Assembly (NCBI GenBank): GCA_018340375.1
Contig: JAFFJZ010000001.1
Span: forward strand, 13,224,001 to 13,288,000
Direction: 5' to 3'
DNA: 64,000 nucleotides
From: Gonatopus flavifemur
Taxonomy: Eukaryota; Arthropoda; Insecta; Hymenoptera; Dryinidae
A program made the translations under genes and the position numbers. Of the stretch, positions 11,647 through 23,263 are shown one piece after another; the first letter of the stretch is position 1, and each line of letters begins with the position of its first letter. The notes under the pieces were generated by a model, which was given only the letters and a program-made list of their open reading frames with translations, did not search any database and had not been told where the DNA came from.

Positions 11647-11732
11647 TAACCCTCATCGGGAGATTCGAACCCACATTGTTGCTGGAATAACCTGTCTTAG
11701 TCCTTTGCGTTTAACCACTTCGCCACGGTACC
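11647..11732 (-). ncRNA. tRNA-like sequence, Ser/Leu type (putative, decayed)
   Basis: The minus strand reads GTGGCGAAGTGGTTAAACGC (A box and D arm) and then GGGTTCGAATCTCCC (T arm with B box). The spacing suggests a long variable arm of class II. The 5' GGTACCG does not pair with the sequence after the T arm, and the anticodon stem is imperfect. It is therefore a tRNA pseudogene or SINE head. Confidence 0.5.
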
Positions 11733-12350
11733 GTTTCGATCGACGCATGTGATAAATAATTTCATAATAGTATAATTTGATGGTATGTGTAGTGTGAAGT
11801 CGAAGATAAATTTGGAAAACATTTCACGGGAACTGAGAATTAGTGAAAATGTGAATACCCCCGAAAGTTTGAATCAATTCCAATTTGTGTTGTAATGTCG
11901 AAGTGAAAGTGTCGACATGAAAAATCCATTGACATTGCGGAAAATCCAATAACAAGCTTTTACGAAAGTGATATTACAAACTGCTACCGAATTTGTTAGA
12001 CACCTTGAATAATAAATAAAAAACCTGAAATAATTTGACTGAATTGAAACTGTCATTAATTATATGCAAATATATATGTGTACGTATAAACAATTGTAAC
12101 ACTGAAAATAAAAGAATTCTAATCTTATTTTCAGATATTTTTTACTGAATTATCCACCAAACTCTACATGGCTGCCTATAAGATATGCATTGCTGATAAT
12201 CAGCATATTATCCGGTTTAATTGAATTTAATGCGGCCATAACTGTTTTTCATCCCATATTACGGCTGAAATCGTAACATTGCTGATTTTGAGCCTCATCT
12301 GAAAATCAGTCGATCATGAAATTAAGATTTACTTTTTACTGTGATCCATA
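11733..12350. other. No gene recognised
   Basis: AT-rich. A 60-codon minus frame has no domain. Nothing else can be supported. Confidence 0.35.
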
Positions 12351-12591
12351 CACTGGATACGAGATCGCCTTGAAATTCATACTATTTCTTGTACCCACTT
12401 TTTTCATCAGAATATAATAGCAGCGACGTCTACCATCGTGTTGGGGAATTTCAAAATCCATATACATAGATATAGCAAACCATTTTATGTTGGTACTCCA
12501 ACACGATAATAGAGAGCATTTGATCTAAAAGCCTGTTGTAGAATTTTGTTCAATTCGGTACATGAAAATAGCGTCGATTTCGTATCCAGTG
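12351..12591. mobile_element. TA MITE, CACTGGATACGA ends
   Basis: The 241-bp element starts CACTGGATACGAGATCG and ends CGATTTCGTATCCAGTG. TA lies on both sides (12349-12350 and 12592-12593). An inner pair (CATCGTGTTGG and CCAACACGATAATAG) is also present. Confidence 0.8.
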
Positions 12592-12768
12592 TATGTATAT
12601 ATATCAGTGTGTTTAGTAATTAAATTGGTGAATATATCTTGAATGCAAATAGAATGTTTCAGCTTAACATCTGGTATGAAAGGTAAAGAATACCCTCTAA
12701 ACATTCTTACCTGAAAATTATATAATTTTCAATCAATCAAAACATACGCAAAAGGGAAGTCCTATAAG

Positions 12769-13152
12769 CGCCCGTACAGCACAACCACCGATTCTCCACC
12801 CAGGACTTCAGTGGACTGGAGGTGGAGAATCAGTGAAGAAATGAGAGTCGTGGAAAGGAGGGAGAAATAAGGGAGAGTCTCCGTTGAGGCAACGGACAGG
12901 CGACGTGGATTTTTCCTCCCCCTTTATTTTTAATAAAATTTATGTTAGTGGATTCACTCATTGAAATTTGGGTGTGTAAATCGACAGATATGAATTTTAT
13001 TGAAAATAAAGGGGGCGGACAAATCCACGTCGCCTCTCCGTTGCCTCAACGGAGACTATCCCTTATTTCCACGGCTCCCATTTCTCCACCAATTCTCCAC
13101 CTCCAGTCCACCGAAGTCCTAGGTGGAGGATCGGTGGTTGTGCTGTACAGGC
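12769..13152. repeat. Foldback, CCGTACAGCACAACCACC ends
   Basis: Left arm 12769-12935 and right arm 13000-13152 pair closely, including TCTCCACC/GGTGGAG, TCCGTTGAGGCAACGGA and CGACGTGGATTT. The short TTGAGGCAACGG palindromes are striking. A related end occurs at 63808-63826 (GGTGCTGTACGGG). The 104-codon plus frame at 12942-13256 is a shadow of the right arm. Confidence 0.75.
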
Positions 13153-13383
13153 GTGTTGAAAACCTTCACTACCGAAACATCATAAACATCAGGAAAGAGT
13201 TATTGAAGAGTTGGAGAAGAGTGTTTGGTAAGAAGGGTGGGTTGGACGTTCAATGAAATGTGATAGCACGCTCGTACAAATTTACCTTGGAGTCATTTGG
13301 CGGTCAAAACTTTACACAAACGCTTCTGGCACTTCCTTGCCCGCTTTGACGGTGTTTCAAGCACGTTCGATTTTTACCAGGGG
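13153..13383. other. No gene recognised
   Basis: Mostly unique; it contains the GAGTCATTTGGCGGT word shared with 10928. Confidence 0.35.
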
Positions 13384-13541
13384 GATGCCAGAAACCACGT
13401 TTTGCCCCCTCCATCTAGCAACATCTTTATAGAAATTTCACGAACACAATGAAACCGCCGACAAAAGAAACTTGATTGTGTAGAGGCGAAATGTCTTGAT
13501 GGAGGGGGCAAAAGTTGGCGAAAGTTGGAATTTCTGGCATC
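13384..13541. repeat. Short foldback, GATGCCAGAAA ends
   Basis: The ends GATGCCAGAAACCACGTTTT and its diverged complement pair, as do the inner GCCCCCTCCATC and GATGGAGGGGGC. About 158 bp, consistent with a small MITE of unknown class. Confidence 0.65.
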
Positions 13542-13829
13542 ACGGGTTTAGTCGTGCATAAAGATGATTTGAATAAAAATCACCTGTAAAAGTCGATAAT
13601 TCCTAACATTTCGATGTCCACAGCAACAGTGGCATCTATGTGTTCAATAGGCAACGAGTGAATCCGAGCAGGAATGAGTCCAAGGTATGGTTTTCGAAAG
13701 CCACCGCGGTTGTGCACGCTTCTACTTCTATGCTTTGAAAATTGTTCCTCCACTTCAGATGTCAATTTGTGGGTTACGGTATATCATTTTTGGGTCCTCA
13801 AAGAGTACTTTGAGGTGAGAATTTTTTGA

Positions 13830-14005
13830 TTTTTGGCAGCAGCCAAAATGTTTCTTCCAAATTATTTGAAAGTAGTACAATAAAACCAACTAATTTTCAT
13901 TTACCTACCTGGTATGTGTCAATATAGGCCTCTGGATGAAAATGATGTAATTTTATTGTGGAACTTTCAAATAATTGGAAAGAAACATTTTGGCTGCTGC
14001 CACGC
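13830..14005. repeat. Inverted repeat GGCAGCAGCCAAAATGTTTC
   Basis: 13837-13885 pairs with 13950-14003: GGCAGCAGCCAAAATGTTTC and GAAACATTTTGGCTGCTGCC, then AAATTATTTGAAAGT/ACTTTCAAATAATT. The adjacent minus frame (13897-14133, 78 codons) has no domain. Confidence 0.65.
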
Positions 14006-14435
14006 CGCTTGTATCCTCTTGAAGGAGCCAGCTGCAATAATGGCATAACATAGGCACTCAATCGATACAAAAAACCGCTCCACTCCGGAAGCTCGAGATT
14101 CGTATCGTGGAGATTGTTGTACTGTGCATTCAAAACCTCAATTCAAATTCGGTTCAGTTTTGAGGGGATCAATACAATGCTAATCTACGTAATTTGCTGA
14201 TTATGTGATGTGGAGCAGGGCCGACGGAACTGTTTTTAGTGGTTTGCTGGGTAAAAGGTGAGGGTAGGGGTGGAAGCTAGGTGGTAGGGTAGGGAAGTCT
14301 GAAAATAATCACAAATAATGTTGCAAAGTATTGTACGTGATAAAAAAGAGTTGATGTGCCGAGTATTCGATCGTATATTCAGAGGCGGACTTTGGTTTTT
14401 GCCGCTCCTGCGCCATCTAGCTTGCCGCCGCTTAT

Positions 14436-14855
14436 ATGGCAGAAAAACGTCCGGAATATAAGGAAAGACATGACAAAGTTATTCTTCCACACGATAACGC
14501 TCGGCCTCATGTCGCAAAAGTAGTGAAAAATTATCTGAAAACGTTGAAGTGGAATATTCCACCACACGCGCCGTACTCGCCGAACATTGCTCCTTCTGAT
14601 TACTGGTTATTCCGGAAGATGCAGCACGATGGCAGGCCACCGGTCCACTTCGTTCGAAGAAGTCGAAAATTGGCTCCTAACTTGGATCGCCTCGAAAGAC
14701 GAGACGTTTTTCCGTAACGGGATTCGAAAGATGGGAAAAAGTGATGGCCAGCGATGGACAATACTTTGATTAATTTGATAATTCATGTTCTTCTGAAATA
14801 AACGCATCTTTAACTGTAAAAAAACGGACCGAATTAATTTGTACTCCCAATAAAT
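14436..14855 (+). pseudogene. Mariner transposase C-terminal fragment (second copy)
   Basis: The frame from 14436 reads through the second catalytic Asp (PHDNARPHVAK) and the third (APYSPNIAPSDYWLFRKMQ), the DD34D signature of mariner. After about 14625 the reading shifts by one base into the frame that carries SFEEVENWLLTWIASKDETFF and ends at TGA near 14767. The N-terminal half, including the DNA-binding helix-turn-helix and the first Asp, is missing. A putative right end (CGGACCGAATTAATTTGTA) lies at 14825-14845. The sequence is close to, but not the same as, the copy at 23264. Confidence 0.85.
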
Positions 14856-15059
14856 AATACAAAATTGCATGGAACCCTCTGGAATACTGTGCAATCTGGT
14901 CATAACTTTTTCCTGGAAATCTATAAAAGCTTCTGAAAGTCTCTGAATTATTCTACTGAATTTTTTAATTCAAAATGAGAAAAAAATCCTTGTTTATCGT
15001 GGTTATTATTGAATTCCGTTGTAACAAAAACGGATAGCAAACCGGATGAAACCTGGATG

Positions 15060-15460
15060 ATAATCCTGATGGTGATTCGGATGATAAATCCGGACTCAAA
15101 CCCGGACGAAATTTCCGGGATCCCATCCGGGTGTATCCGGGCGCGTATATGGGTTTTTGCGATGATTATTTATATTTTATTCCGTTCCCTCCGAATCCTA
15201 TCCGGGTTTTGGAACAAGATATTTTTTGGAATCCTAACTAAAACCTGAACAAGGAGACGAATGAATTCAATCCAAATTTCGTGTGGGATTTCGAAAAATA
15301 TTCAGTATTAAAATCCGGATAGGGTACGGATGAAACCGAATAAAGAATCACCGCGAAACTCGTATACGCGCCTTGATACATCCGGATGGAATCCCGGAGA
15401 TTCCATCCGGATTTGAGTCGGGTTCCCATCCGACTTTTTTACCAGGGAAGTTTTCTCTCA
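15060..15460. repeat. Foldback of TCCGGAT words, CTCTCAGTG end
   Basis: The arms 15085-15160 and 15370-15445 share GGATCCCATCCGG-like and TCCATCCGGATTTGAGTC words in opposite orientation. The right end is GTTTTCTCTCAGTG, the same terminus as the TA-flanked MITEs at 2407 and 21062. The matching left end is not visible. Confidence 0.6.
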
Positions 15461-15477
15461 GTGTGTCATTTGATATT

Positions 15478-15685
15478 TCCCTGGTTAGAAGAATCCATTG
15501 ATTCTCGCCAAATCTTATTGAACCCTGGACAATCTTCCGATTGAATCTCATCCACCGATTTTCCAATCAGATTTAGTCGAACGAATAAATTCCTTCAATA
15601 AAATCTGATTGAATCCCGGACAATCTTCTAACCAAATCTCATGAAATTTCATTTGTCAGATTCAATGGATTCTTTTAACCAGGCT
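15478..15685. repeat. Foldback, CCCTGGTTAGAAGAATCC ends
   Basis: CCTGGTTAGAAGAATCCATT pairs with AATGGATTCTTTTAACCAGG. The interior repeats GGACAATCTTCYRAYYRAAT in direct orientation. Confidence 0.6.
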
Positions 15686-15769
15686 CAATAATAACTAGCT
15701 CTTTTCGAGGCCTTACCAGAATCCAATGAGACCAAGCAATGCCACAAATCATTTCTCCCCGGATATTTA

Positions 15770-16072
15770 TCAGATTTGGCGAGCTGAGTTAATTACCTGT
15801 GTAATACATATGTATGGGTAAAATTTATTCCATTTTCCCACGCAAGAGTTCAAATTTATAGATATCCAATGGATATCCCCGGGCGTGATGGAGTCACTTT
15901 CAAATTCCAACAAAATTAATTGATTCGATAAATTGGTTTCATAAATTGGCCAGATCACATTCTGTGCGCATAAAATTTGAACCTCGAAAGCCGCGTCTCT
16001 ATACATCTCGTCCGTCAGTATTTCCCTAAGGGATGATTCGCCATTGCAATTAGCAATCACGCTCACATACAA
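15770..16072 (-). CDS. Possible exon of unknown gene (weak)
   Basis: A 100-codon frame opens at an ATG (16072), and its codon use looks less AT-biased than its surroundings. A plausible splice donor (ACAG then GTAATT) sits near its 3' end at about 15795. The encoded peptide is rich in Asn, Ile and Ser, with no signal peptide and no domain I recognise. No partner exon was found. In AT-rich DNA a frame of this length can arise by chance, so this is only a candidate. Confidence 0.15.
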   Translation of the reverse strand: MYVSVIANCNGESSLREILTDEMYRDAAFEVQILCAQNVIWPIYETNLSNQLILLEFESDSITPGDIHWISINLNSCVGKWNKFYPYICITQVINSARQI

Positions 16073-16079
16073 AGGTGAT

Positions 16080-18239
16080 AGCTTACAATTCTGTCAACAA
16101 AAAGTGACGTACATGGATCCAATTTTGCACGCAAATGTTATCACAAGATTAATATGAATTTCGCTTCCAATTGACTTCAGCTAACCTTCTAACTAGGTCA
16201 AAAGGAAGTTTATTCCGGTTTGCGAGGAACCGATTGTTCTGAATCTTAAAAAGAGGAAACAGTTTCACATCGCAGAGTAGCAGGTACAAACAGATAGAAA
16301 CAAATAGACACTGAATTCTTTTTTATTGCAATTGTTTACTTTTACAATCGTGTTTTATTGTTACCGGGCAATTCCACATAAAAGATTCAGTATTGTGCTC
16401 TGCTAGGATAATGGAAAGCATACACGTGGCGTACTCTGAGGAAGATTCTGAGAAACACTTACTTCGATGTTGGAACCTCATAGTGGCTCGTAGATAACTC
16501 GGATATTGAATCATCAAAAATGTTTCAAGAGAATGTGCTGAATGAATCTAGTGGATTGATACAATTATAATTAACAGTTGTGAGACGGCCTTCGGAATAT
16601 GTGGAATGAAATTCAAATATTCAAATTCGAGTAACCAATGAATTTATCGACTGAATCTATGGTCAATTCAGTACCAAGAGCTACTCAAATTGTCCGTTGG
16701 GTGAACATATGCATCGAATCAGCATTGATCTGGTGCAACAGATGGTAGATATAGATTCTATGTTATAGATTTTGTCATCAGGGGTACATGAAAGGAGTCT
16801 AGGTGTTCAGTTTTATCCACGTAGTAGAACTATTATAGTATGTCCAATTTTCATAATCTTTGTCCCAATTTTTATTATACTAACCGAATAATTGATGTAA
16901 TTTACTTATCATTGAACATAACGCAAGCCTGCGGTAGTTTCCCCCTGACAAAATTAAGTAGTAATTTCGGTAGATCTTGAATACTAATCTACGAAAAAAA
17001 ATAATCCAAGAATCGTATCACGTCAATCTTTGTGGAGATCGATTCTGTTTTATAAAAAATTTATAGTTGTTATCGATATGTTATTAAAACCTATAAAAAC
17101 TTGATACTGTCAAATTTTCGTTGACTCTTCCCATTATTTCGACGATAAAAATTCAAAATGCAATTTCCTTGGTCAAACCATGGACAAAAAAGTCAACGAA
17201 TTATTAAAATCCAGTGTACGAATTATTCTTCTATGAAAAATTTATTGTTTTCTATATGAATTTTTCAAGTTTTTATTGAATTTCATATAAATTAATTCTG
17301 TAACAAAGAATCGATTCTTCCAAGATCGGCCATCACTACTCCGAGAACAATAACTGTTCCTTTTGTATAGAAAATATATCAAATTCTCATCAATATTTCA
17401 TAAAAGTCCATAGAAACTAAGTAGAAGATGTTATATAAAAAGCAACAATTGCTGCTCAACTGTCCCGCAGCAGTGTTCGCAAGTGCAAGTGGTTAATTTG
17501 TCTGAGAATCAATTATTTCTCTTTTATCGAACTCCATTAATTCTGCATTGAAAGAAAAGAATAGTGTACTCAACTACGTACGACGGTTCGATACGTTGAA
17601 ATACAATACATTGTTGGTTCAAAATCATACTTGAATGAACCTTGTTTCAAAATTGAGTTAACGAAGACTGGTGTTTGAACGTTGACTCAAGTCCACTATC
17701 TTTTCTCCAATGCAACCCTGTTCGAATGCCACCGTGTAGTTTGTCTTACGAGAATGTAGATCGATTGCGTGCCATTAAGGAGTTAAACCATGTTTTCCTT
17801 AGCGTAGCTTCACCGATCTCCTATTCTCTGAATTTAAAATAGTGAAATTCCACTGATCGCAATGGACAGTCAACCACCGCGAATCATTGCATAAACAATG
17901 CAAAATCGGTGAATATTGACTGATATTTTCAGTGAAATCTTACTGATTCAATCAATCAGTTCAGTCAATCGATCGATAATTTTCTGATATTTCACCGATC
18001 TTATTCAATGATCGACTTTCAATTGCAGCAATAGTGAGATTTCACTGATCTGAATTCAGAAAGTGATATATAATAAAATAATACTGTTGGCAACTCGCAT
18101 CGTTATTCAGAAAAATTGTCTACGGAAACTACACAGTGAAACAAATTAATAAATTTACCAAGAAATCCTTCATTAATTTGGACAGCAATGAACCCATCAT
18201 ACTGCAATTGTTGCTCAGTATGATGGAAGAAACATACCC
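16080..18239. other. No gene recognised
   Basis: Long AT-rich stretch. 17000-17345 resembles the GAATCGATTCTT-type repeats of 20400, 25083 and 27850 and ends GGCCATCACTACT. 17830-18060 carries repeated CACTGATC/GATCGAT words. No exon or RNA can be supported. Confidence 0.4.
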
Positions 18240-19190
18240 ACGTAAAAATTTCTTGCTTGCGCCAATCCTGACGATGAAAAATAGATAGGCGCAATGCTGA
18301 CATCCAAGGCTTGGAAATCTGTATCGAGCCAACGTTGACTGACAAGTGGCATAATGTTGCATCAATATTGGGAATCATGAATTTCCATTTATCAATCCAT
18401 CATTGGCTCAAGATTGTGCCAATCATGGTTGATCGTTGTCCCAATATTGTTTGGACAAAAGATATTGACTTCATACGAACAATTTCATAGCACGGCTGAA
18501 TATTAATCCAAACGTTGACAACGTTTAGAAGAAATGAGTACCCACTGTAGTGCCAAGCCTGACCAAAGCTTGGCTCAAGCTAGCCACGATCCTCAATTAT
18601 ACGTTTCCATACGAGAATTCCCCCGTCCAATGTCAAAGCGCCACCCTTCAGTATTGTTTTCAACGCTCAGTTCGTTTCTCGCAAGCGCTCCAGTATTGAC
18701 TCAAATTTAGAAGTCAACATCATTTATGTGTAATAAATGATGGTACCTTCTTCAAATGCATAAAACATCTGACCATTGGCAGACCATAAAAAAATTCGTC
18801 TATCAGTTTTGGTTTGTAATGAGTACGAGCATGATTCAATCATGGATTTAGATCGAGCGTCAAATTTTTTCATGGGTCGCCAATGATGGCTGATTTGGCT
18901 ACCATAATCGTACCAATGTTGGTCCGTAATTGACAGAATACATCAATGGAGCCTGCAACGATGTTCATTTCAAGCTTGCACCTTGCTGACCGCCAAGGCT
19001 CGGCCAAACTTCGTCAGTGTTGCGCCATCCTGGTCGCCTGGAAAATGGCAACACAAGCAGCTCATACGTTCAATATGATGCCAAGACTCAGGCAAAGCGT
19101 ATCTCTGAATCTATCAATGCTGGCTTTGGCAATCGGTCAAAGTCGTAGACAAGTGACAAGGATTGAAGCAAAATCTCCTCAAATTCATGT
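18240..19190. repeat. Dispersed repeat family A, diverged copy
   Basis: It shares the GCGCCAATCCTGACGATGA, CCAAGGCTTGGAAATCTGTA and GGCTCGGCCA words with 5540-6440, in the same order but with more divergence. The 114-codon frame at 18946-19290 and the 91-codon minus frame at 18103-18378 fall inside it and are likely chance frames. Confidence 0.6.
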
Positions 19191-19404
19191 GGTAACCCAG
19201 GACTCCCCAAGCGTCGCACAGTGGGAAATTTTTGTGTATTTATTGACAAAAATCAACCTACAACCCACACTGTTAGAAATTTCTGATTGAATTTTCAATT
19301 ACATGTAATGGAAGCAACGTCCACTCACGTAATTGAAAAATAATTCGCACTGTACTTGAAAATTCAATAACAAGTTCTTCAAATTTCATGCACATGTTCA
19401 TGAT

Positions 19405-19500
19405 CGTTGAAAAAAAAAATCACCTCCACAAGATGTGAACGCGGGACGTCGAATTCGGACGCCAAAGCTCTATCACTTAAGCCGCTTATGTGAAATGCAG
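19405..19500 (-). ncRNA. Possible tRNA-derived sequence (weak)
   Basis: The minus strand reads GCGGCTTAAGTGATAGAGC, resembling an A box, and about 40 nt later GCGTTCACATC, a poor B box. It could be an old SINE head; it could also be chance. Confidence 0.25.
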
Positions 19501-19653
19501 CATTTTTCTGCTTATATGACCTTGCGTTCATTCTCCAAACTTGTGAATCAAGATGTACTTGTGATGTAGAAACACTGAACAAACCGTGTGATCTAACTAG
19601 TACATAGTTGAAGTGGATACGTGGATGACTTCGTCAAAGCGTTAGTATACAGG

Positions 19654-19790
19654 GTGACCCATAGTGAGAAAAATTGTATTTCAAGGGCGTATTCTGCAGC
19701 CATAATGCAAGAATTTCCCGTTTTTTTGAAGGTTAGTTTTTGAGATACGAGCATTTTTAGATTTTTTTTCAAATCCAAACACACTTGGAT
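19654..19790. repeat. Single end of a CAGGGTGACCC element
   Basis: TATACAGGGTGACCCATAGT, then ATTCTGCAGCCATAATGCAA and GATTTTTTTTCAAATCC, match the left arm of the complete foldback at 59756-60327. No matching right arm follows, so this is a truncated copy. Confidence 0.65.
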
Positions 19791-19799
19791 CATTTTTGT

Positions 19800-21061
19800 T
19801 ATTTTCAGTTGGATGCCATTAGAGCCATCATTTGATTATAATTATAATGATATTAATACTGGATTAAATTTTTCTAAGTTTTTTCAATCACCTGTACATT
19901 AATTTCAATTTTCATGCACGATAACTTGAAAATTCAATAACATGTATTTGGACTCCTATTCCAGTTCACAAAAATTGAATTTTCATTCACATATGTACAT
20001 GAAAAGTACATGAAATTTCAAGCAATTTTTAACAGTGCAATTTTCATCCGACGCTGATGAATTTCCTCCTAAAATACTCAAAAAGGATTCCACTTTAACG
20101 TATCACTGCGACATTTTTGTTTGAAGCAATCCGATATTTATACAATTCAACAGGAACTCGATAAATTTTCAATAAAAAAACATCGCTTTTTAGTGATGAA
20201 AATTCTCGAATTTTCAATAGTTAGGAGCCATATAAAGTTGTCCCGGTTTTCTTGAGTCTTTTCTGCTATCTAATAACCAACTTTCATATTGAGAAAGTTA
20301 TTTCTATTCACAAAAATTCTTGATCTTTGGGTGGATTGTGTAATTTCTATCAGATTTTTATAGCATTTTCCTCCACAGTGATGGGTAAAGCTCACCTAGT
20401 GATGGGCAATTTTCGAGAGAATTGATTCTTTTTTATGGAATTTTTATCAAAGTTTGATCAGAATTTCAAAAAAATCAATAGAAACTTGATGAATTTTTTT
20501 GTGAAAAAGAATCGATTTTGTCAAGATGACTCATCTCCAATAACGCGGCAAATCGATATATCATATGTAAACAGAATAGAAATTTTTTTTACTAACCTAG
20601 CTAAAACTTCGCCACCACGGATAACTTGATTGCCGAGAGAGCAACATAATTAACGAAAGCAGCAAAATATTCAATATTATACTGAGTGATTCGACATTGC
20701 GGAACATCTTTCTGAAAGCGGATTCTTGATGAAATTCTGTCGTAGCTAACAAAATTACTGTCTGTTCCAGCAAAATTATACTGTGAAAAGTAAAACTCAC
20801 TTTCATCCTGATTATCAGCTGGTTTTGGGATGCAGTCAACTAGCCTTGTTTTAACTGAAAGTAAGCGCCAAAAACAAATGCCGATACAGTGGAAAGGGCT
20901 GAATTTCAGCCAATTTTTCGACGCAGCCACATTCAGTCCGACTGTTTACAGTGTAGATTTCGCTGTCGATGTGAATTTATTTTTTCTCCACATATAAATC
21001 AAACTCCATCACTCATGGAACATTTTCCATACATATCAACCACAATTTGGAATAAAGTCTG
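19800..21061. other. No gene recognised
   Basis: AT-rich. 20397-20545 has the TAGTGATGGGCAATTTT plus GAATCGATTTT pattern of a dispersed repeat also seen near 17340, 25083 and 27970. Two overlapping minus frames at 20600-20930 (80 and 109 codons) have no recognisable domain. Confidence 0.4.
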
Positions 21062-21570
21062 CACTGAGAGAAAAAATTTCCGGAAACGATAAAATATTCA
21101 GTTGAATAGTCGCCATAAAATACTTAATTGATTCGCATCAACTTTCATTGACTCGGGTGAATATTTATGGAATCAAACAAATATTCAATATACTATGAAA
21201 TATTTCATCAATGGAAACAGTTATTCAATTGAATCAATGAAAATTTACCCGCGTGGAAACAATTAGTATGGCAACGATCGCGGAGAGATCTTTTTACAAA
21301 GTATGGGGTTTGGGACTGTCCCATGCTCTTGAGAGACTGAAAAAAGTATGTTGGGAGTATGGGAGAGTCCCAAACGCTATACTTTGTGAAAAGACTTTCA
21401 CCAGATCTTTGCCAAATGAATCCGATATTTTAGTAAGCTTGATGCCAGATTTTGGGCGAGATCGTTGCCATACGAATTTTTTTCCACACGGGTATTCAAA
21501 TCAATTGAGTATTTTATGGCGACTATTCAACTAAATATTTCATTGTTCCCGGAAATTTTTTCTCTCAGTG
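21062..21570. mobile_element. CACTGAGAGAAA MITE with a nested MITE
   Basis: It starts CACTGAGAGAAAAAATTTCC and ends GGAAATTTTTTCTCTCAGTG. The inner arms TATTCAGTTGAATAGTCGCC and GGCGACTATTCAACTAAAT pair. The flanks are TG rather than TA. A second foldback with ends AGTATGGCAACGATC and GATCGTTGCCATACG (about 21252-21480) is nested inside. The outer family recurs at 25519-27361. Confidence 0.75.
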
Positions 21571-22038
21571 TGGGACAAGGACAATTTCAGAGTATAATTC
21601 ACTGCAGCTGGTATTGGATCTACTCCGATTCAATTAGAATCATCCCAATTTGTTTCAAATGGTCATAGAAAATATACCTGTCCCAAAATTCAGCGCAAAT
21701 GCAATGCGATAAGTGCATAGGTTCATACTCCTATTCCAAAAGGTTCCACGGAATAAACCGGTGAAACTTCTTGCGACTGATACGTAATTGGTGCTCATGC
21801 ACTAGTTCCTAGATTTTTTTCTCCGTGTATATGTAAATTGTATAAATCTTTGGATATTTTTCCCACGGTTTTTTTTGGTAACTCTGCCAAATACTGCCTT
21901 GGTTGCATCAAATATTCGGCGATTGCTACTAATGATGTGCGAATCTCAACGAATTGAATTGTTTTGTAAATATAAAATCTTTATAAAGATTCGATAAAAA
22001 TTGTATAGAATTTATTATCAACTAAGCCTTGTTTTATA
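21571..22038. other. No gene recognised
   Basis: Unique-looking AT-rich sequence between two MITEs. Confidence 0.35.
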
Positions 22039-22547
22039 CACGGAGAAAAATGCAGCTCGAAAGGATAGTAATCTTTAATAGAAAATTGGAGAATATTCTT
22101 TAAAATCTGAGAATATTTCTTAAAATCTAAGAATTTTTCTTAAATTCGTAATAAACATAAAACGGTTCAGATTTCTCTTGAATATTGCTCGAAAAACAAT
22201 GAAAAATTATCAATACTCAACAAATCATAAAAACAAATATGAGGTTTCCAAAAGTCGCGCATGAAATTTTACAAAGTAAATAACAAAATTTTGGAATCTT
22301 ATTTTCAAATTACAGAATTTTGTTATTCACTTTGTAAAATTTCATTCGCGACTTTTGGAAACTTCATAGTTGTCTTTATGATTTGTTAAGTATTGATAAT
22401 TTTTCATTGTTTTTCGAGCAATATTCAAGAGAAATCTGAACCGTTTTATGTTTATTACGAATATAAGAAAAATTCTTAGATTTCAAGAAATATTCTCCAA
22501 TTTTCTATTGAAGACTACTATCCTTTCGAGCTGCATTTTTCTCCGTG
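22039..22547. mobile_element. Palindromic TA MITE, CACGGAGAAAA ends
   Basis: It starts CACGGAGAAAAATGCAGCTC and ends GAGCTGCATTTTTCTCCGTG. TA is duplicated at 22037-22038 and 22548-22549. Arms of about 240 bp are roughly 95 percent complementary (AACGGTTCAGATTTCTC and its complement). Confidence 0.9.
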
Positions 22548-22559
22548 TATAAAAGATTC

Positions 22560-23261
22560 ACCATCTCCAATTTTTCACTGTGATCGGATTAAGTGCTTCC
22601 CAACAAATTCGAATGAATTTACAAAAAATTCTTTTCACAGTGCAGAACAAATCATTAAGATTCTTGATATTCTTACAGTTACTGATTACGTAATCTTTCT
22701 CTCTAGACTTTATTAAACTCATACAAATCACAAACACTTGACTATTAAACATCATTCGACATTCATTTAACCGAAGCAATTGAAAAAATCTGTTCTTCAA
22801 TCCCATGTTGAAATAATTACGTAATACCTTTTAAGTGAACATTCGTGAAACAAGCTGAATGTTTTGAATATCTTCTATATCGTGTACGTACTCATCGATG
22901 ATAATCATATCATAACCAATAACATATTTTGAAATTTAATTAAGTCGTTTATTATACAGATTATAATGAACATCGAGAATGTAATCGTTCGACAACGAAT
23001 TCGAAAGAAAGTTGAAAGAATATGAAAGGCCGTGTGACATTGATCCTACGTTGACCACGATCCTCATTAATCGTCGAGAGTGACTCATCTCTTGAATTTT
23101 ATATAAAAATAATGAAAATAATTATCATGACCCGAATATTCGATACAACAAATATATGAGTGGATTTGGAATAAAGAAAGCGAAGTAGGTAGAATATAAT
23201 TTTCCTCCAAAAATTTATTCAAACTTGGATAAAATTTACAATTTGTTTGAATTGTCAGTGA
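22560..23261. other. No gene recognised
   Basis: AT-rich; an 82-codon minus frame at 22558-22806 has no domain. Confidence 0.35.
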
Positions 23262-23263
23262 TA

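Noticed and set aside
11647..11732. Functional tRNA gene
   Set aside because: The acceptor stem does not form and the T stem has a mismatch; only the internal promoter boxes are convincing.
18946..19290. 114-codon frame
   Set aside because: Lies in a diverged family A repeat copy and is not kept in the other copies.
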